Positions 41,420 through 42,849 of a DNA stretch of 42,849 bases are shown here, in pieces (the stretch's first letter is position 1; every line of letters begins with the position of its first letter). Position numbers and translations under genes: made by a program. The DNA is from Caballeronia sp. SEWSISQ10-4 2 (GTDB taxonomy: Bacteria; Pseudomonadota; Gammaproteobacteria; Burkholderiales; Burkholderiaceae). Location: assembly GCF_030464885.1 (NCBI RefSeq), contig NZ_JALPRJ010000072.1:1-42849 (forward strand). The letters are read 5' to 3'. The notes under the pieces are model-generated. The model worked only from the letters and a program-made list of their open reading frames with translations, was not told the origin of the DNA and did no database searches.

Positions 41420-41617
41420 TCACCTTGCGTTACCCTGAAACTGCTTTGATCTAGTGTACTCAACTAGTTGTTCTAATGACTTCGTCCGGATGCGGCCACC
41501 GAGTGGCTCGCGGATTTCCCATCCGCCTGACTTTTGCATAAGTCGGTAGCCAAAATGTCCAAGAGTTTTCGAGCATTCATCAATTGCTCGGTTACTCTCT
41601 GCTCCGTGCAAAGTCAC
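41420..41617 (-). CDS. Small hypothetical protein beside the tRNA fragment
   Basis: 65 residues from a GTG at 41617. Its composition is protein-like (KTLGHFGYRLMQKSGGWEIREPLGGRIRTKSLEQLVEYTRSKQF), with a possible alpha-beta pattern. No family is recognised; the sequence is faintly like small phage or toxin-antitoxin proteins. No good Shine-Dalgarno stands before the GTG, so the start may be wrong. It lies 4 bases from the tRNA-Cys fragment. It may be an accessory gene of an integrated element. Confidence 0.4.
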   Translation of the reverse strand: MTLHGAESNRAIDECSKTLGHFGYRLMQKSGGWEIREPLGGRIRTKSLEQLVEYTRSKQFQGNAR

Positions 41618-41621
41618 GTGT

Positions 41622-41668
41622 TGATGTGCCGGGATTCGAACCGGCCTAAACGGTTTTGCAGGCCGTCG
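41622..41668 (-). pseudogene. tRNA-Cys 3' fragment
   Basis: About 47 bases on the minus strand read like the 3' half of a tRNA-Cys: an anticodon arm with loop CTGCAAA (anticodon GCA), CCGTTTAG, then a T arm (CCGGTTCGAATCCCGG) and ACATCA. The D arm and 5' acceptor strand are missing, the T stem is imperfect and no CCA is encoded. Such 3' fragments are left where elements integrate into tRNA genes. Confidence 0.65.
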
Positions 41669-41712
41669 TCATTCCTTTTAATTCAATTATTTACCGCGAT
41701 TAACCATCCATA

Positions 41713-42105
41713 TTAACCGTTCCGCATATAGCAGCCGACACCGCGCGTTGCCTTCGAAAGACCGTAGTCGACCGAGGCTGTGTCAAAACTCAAGAACACC
41801 AGGTTTCGGGAGGTCGTTTTACCCCTCCGGGAGGGGCACGAAGCCCGTATGAGCGTTCTGACAAGCCGACTTTAGCCAAGTCGTAGCACTACGCGTATTG
41901 ACACAGCCTCGACCCGTTCCAGACAGTCGTGAACGACCGCTATCTGGAAGCCGGACATCGCGGCGACGGGCGCACGGCCGAGAACCTGGGCACGGTCCTC
42001 GCCGAGCTTTCCCAAGGTAACTACCTCATGCTTCGTCACAAGAGCCGCAAAACGGCCCGGAGAGGCCCCCTCAATTCCGGAATAAATTTGCCCATGATCA
42101 TGCAT
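41713..42105 (-). pseudogene. Small ORF split by a 137-bp insertion
   Basis: From the ATG at 42105, preceded by AAGGA at 7-base spacing, the minus strand reads MHDHGQIYSGIEGASPGRF and on to DCLERV, then enters the inserted element. Removing the element and one copy of its GACC target repeat joins exactly in frame to DYGLSKATRGVGCYMRNG and a stop at 41713-41715, giving 83 residues. I recognise no family. The opposite strand is also open across the joined sequence (VVDPFQTVVNDRYLEAGHRG, AENLGTVLAELSQGNYLML) but has no start; it could be the 3' end of a truncated gene instead. One of the two was the real gene. Confidence 0.45.
41774..41910. mobile_element. 137-bp MITE-like element
   Basis: Perfect 13-bp terminal inverted repeats (GAGGCTGTGTCAA, 41774-41786 and 41898-41910) extend imperfectly to 16 of 18. 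Both ends are flanked by GACC (41770-41773 and 41911-41914), a 4-bp target duplication. There is no transposase gene inside; an internal CCCCTCCGGGAGGGG-type palindrome occurs near 41821-41836. It must be moved by a transposase from elsewhere. Confidence 0.8.
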
Positions 42106-42150
42106 GATCTATTCCTTAGTTAGATGACCCATTCCCCGTAGGAGGATCGG

Positions 42151-42849
42151 ATGGATCGGCTCGAAGGCATCAAGATATTCGTGCGCGTCGTAGAAAGCGG
42201 GAGCTTTTCAGCGGTTGCGCGTGAGCTTGGGACAGGGCAGCCGGCGATCAGCAAACAGGTTGCCGCGCTCGAAGAACATCTCGGTGCGCAGCTTCTTATG
42301 CGCACCTCCCGCAGCCTGAGCCTGACCGAGGCCGGGCGCGACTTCTACGAATCTGCCGTACGACTCATCAGCGATCTCGAGGCAGCGGAATCCCGCATCG
42401 GTTCGGGACAGGTCTCGCCGTCCGGCGTGGTGCGTGTCAGCGCCGCGCCCGCCTTCTCTCGACTCTATGTCGTGCCGCAACTCCCTGCGTTCCGCGTTCG
42501 CTATCCCAAGGTCGTTGTCGAGTCGCTCGTCTCCGAGCGGACGATCAATCTCGTTGACGAGGGCATCGACCTCGCCATTCGCAATGGCGCCCTTGCGGAC
42601 TCTAGCCTTATCGCGCGCAAGATCGGCGAGTTCGCCCTCGTCGCCGTAGCGTCTGCGGACTATCTGGAACGCAGAGGAGTGCCGAAGCGACCGAGCGATC
42701 TCGACCGCCACGACGGCGTGTTTTTTGTCTCACGGGATGGACCGCGACCCTGGACCTTCGCCAGCCGCGCCGGGGTGGTATCCCATCAGGCGGGGGCATC
42801 ATTTCGCACCAATGATGGCGAAGAGCAACGCGCCGCGGTCCTTGCCGGC
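42151..42849 (+). CDS. LysR-family regulator (partial, runs off the window)
   Basis: The first 233 codons of a LysR regulator; the gene continues past 42849. The winged helix-turn-helix is clear (MDRLEGIKIFVRVVESGSF, AVARELGTGQPAISKQVAALEEHLGAQLL, RTSRSLSLTEAG), with the effector domain starting near residue 90 (SGVVRVSAAPAFSRLYVVPQL). AGGAGG at about 42139-42144 precedes the ATG. It belongs to the same broad CrgA-like branch as the regulator at 18576. Its target is unknown; upstream lies the split ORF, perhaps once its divergent partner. Confidence 0.93.
   Translation, partial: MDRLEGIKIFVRVVESGSFSAVARELGTGQPAISKQVAALEEHLGAQLLMRTSRSLSLTEAGRDFYESAVRLISDLEAAESRIGSGQVSPSGVVRVSAAPAFSRLYVVPQLPAFRVRYPKVVVESLVSERTINLVDEGIDLAIRNGALADSSLIARKIGEFALVAVASADYLERRGVPKRPSDLDRHDGVFFVSRDGPRPWTFASRAGVVSHQAGASFRTNDGEEQRAAVLAG

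Noticed and set aside
41224..41463. 79-codon frame on the minus strand
   Set aside because: TTG start inside the neighbouring frame, no ribosome site, low-complexity end.
1..42849. CRISPR array, defence island, full insertion sequence or prophage
   Set aside because: No regularly spaced direct repeats, cas-like genes, transposase or phage structural genes were seen; vapBC is the only defence-like unit.

Overview
This window is GC-rich bacterial chromosome. Gene content and protein style point to the Burkholderiaceae, most likely Paraburkholderia, Caballeronia or Burkholderia: a DUF3563 micro-protein, FtrABCD ferrous iron uptake, poly-3-hydroxybutyrate-type metabolism, a VC_2705-type symporter beside acetyl-CoA synthetase, and HemP. 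The genus is inferred from gene families; no search was run.

Left part (1-11.7 kb): a CueR/CopZ copper-sensing pair, with copZ overlapping a sugar-nucleotide-type reductase gene; a 48-residue DUF3563 protein; a secreted DUF305 metal-site protein; a secreted Gln/Thr/Ser-rich protein; then ordinary housekeeping genes (rlmJ, an aldo/keto reductase, bdhA with a patatin phospholipase, tyrB, uvrB). A perfect 46-bp palindrome follows uvrB.

Middle (11.8-24.2 kb) is an iron-handling region: ftrABCD plus a GlcG/HbpS-like gene, hemP behind a clear Fur box, bfd behind a promoter whose -10 lies in a Fur box, a 20-residue membrane peptide, tonB-exbB-exbD, and bfr-murI. Between them lie a DUF1857 gene with a TTG start, an OsmC gene, a pirin gene with a divergent LysR regulator, and a 39-residue exported peptide gene.

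Central carbon part (24.4-36.1 kb): class I fumarase, a UPF0114 membrane protein, acs, DUF4212 and sodium:solute symporter (acetate-type uptake and activation), tRNA-Ser(GGA), a vapBC toxin-antitoxin pair with a palindromic operator, malate synthase G and a Nu-class-like glutathione transferase. acs, the symporter and glcB together suggest growth on acetate or glyoxylate.

Right part (36.3-42.8 kb) is a decay and acquisition zone. A beheaded autotransporter beta-domain abuts the last codons of ccmF, followed by a frameshifted ccmG and a collapsed ccmH-ccmI: the relic of a cytochrome c maturation operon. After an RNase HI-like gene and an SDR gene that overlap tail to tail comes about 2 kb of gene-poor DNA with a SHOCT lipoprotein, a tRNA-Cys 3' fragment, and a 137-bp MITE-like element with 13-bp terminal inverted repeats and a 4-bp target duplication. 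Removing the element restores an 83-codon frame. A LysR regulator runs off the end. I see no CRISPR array, complete insertion sequence or phage module.
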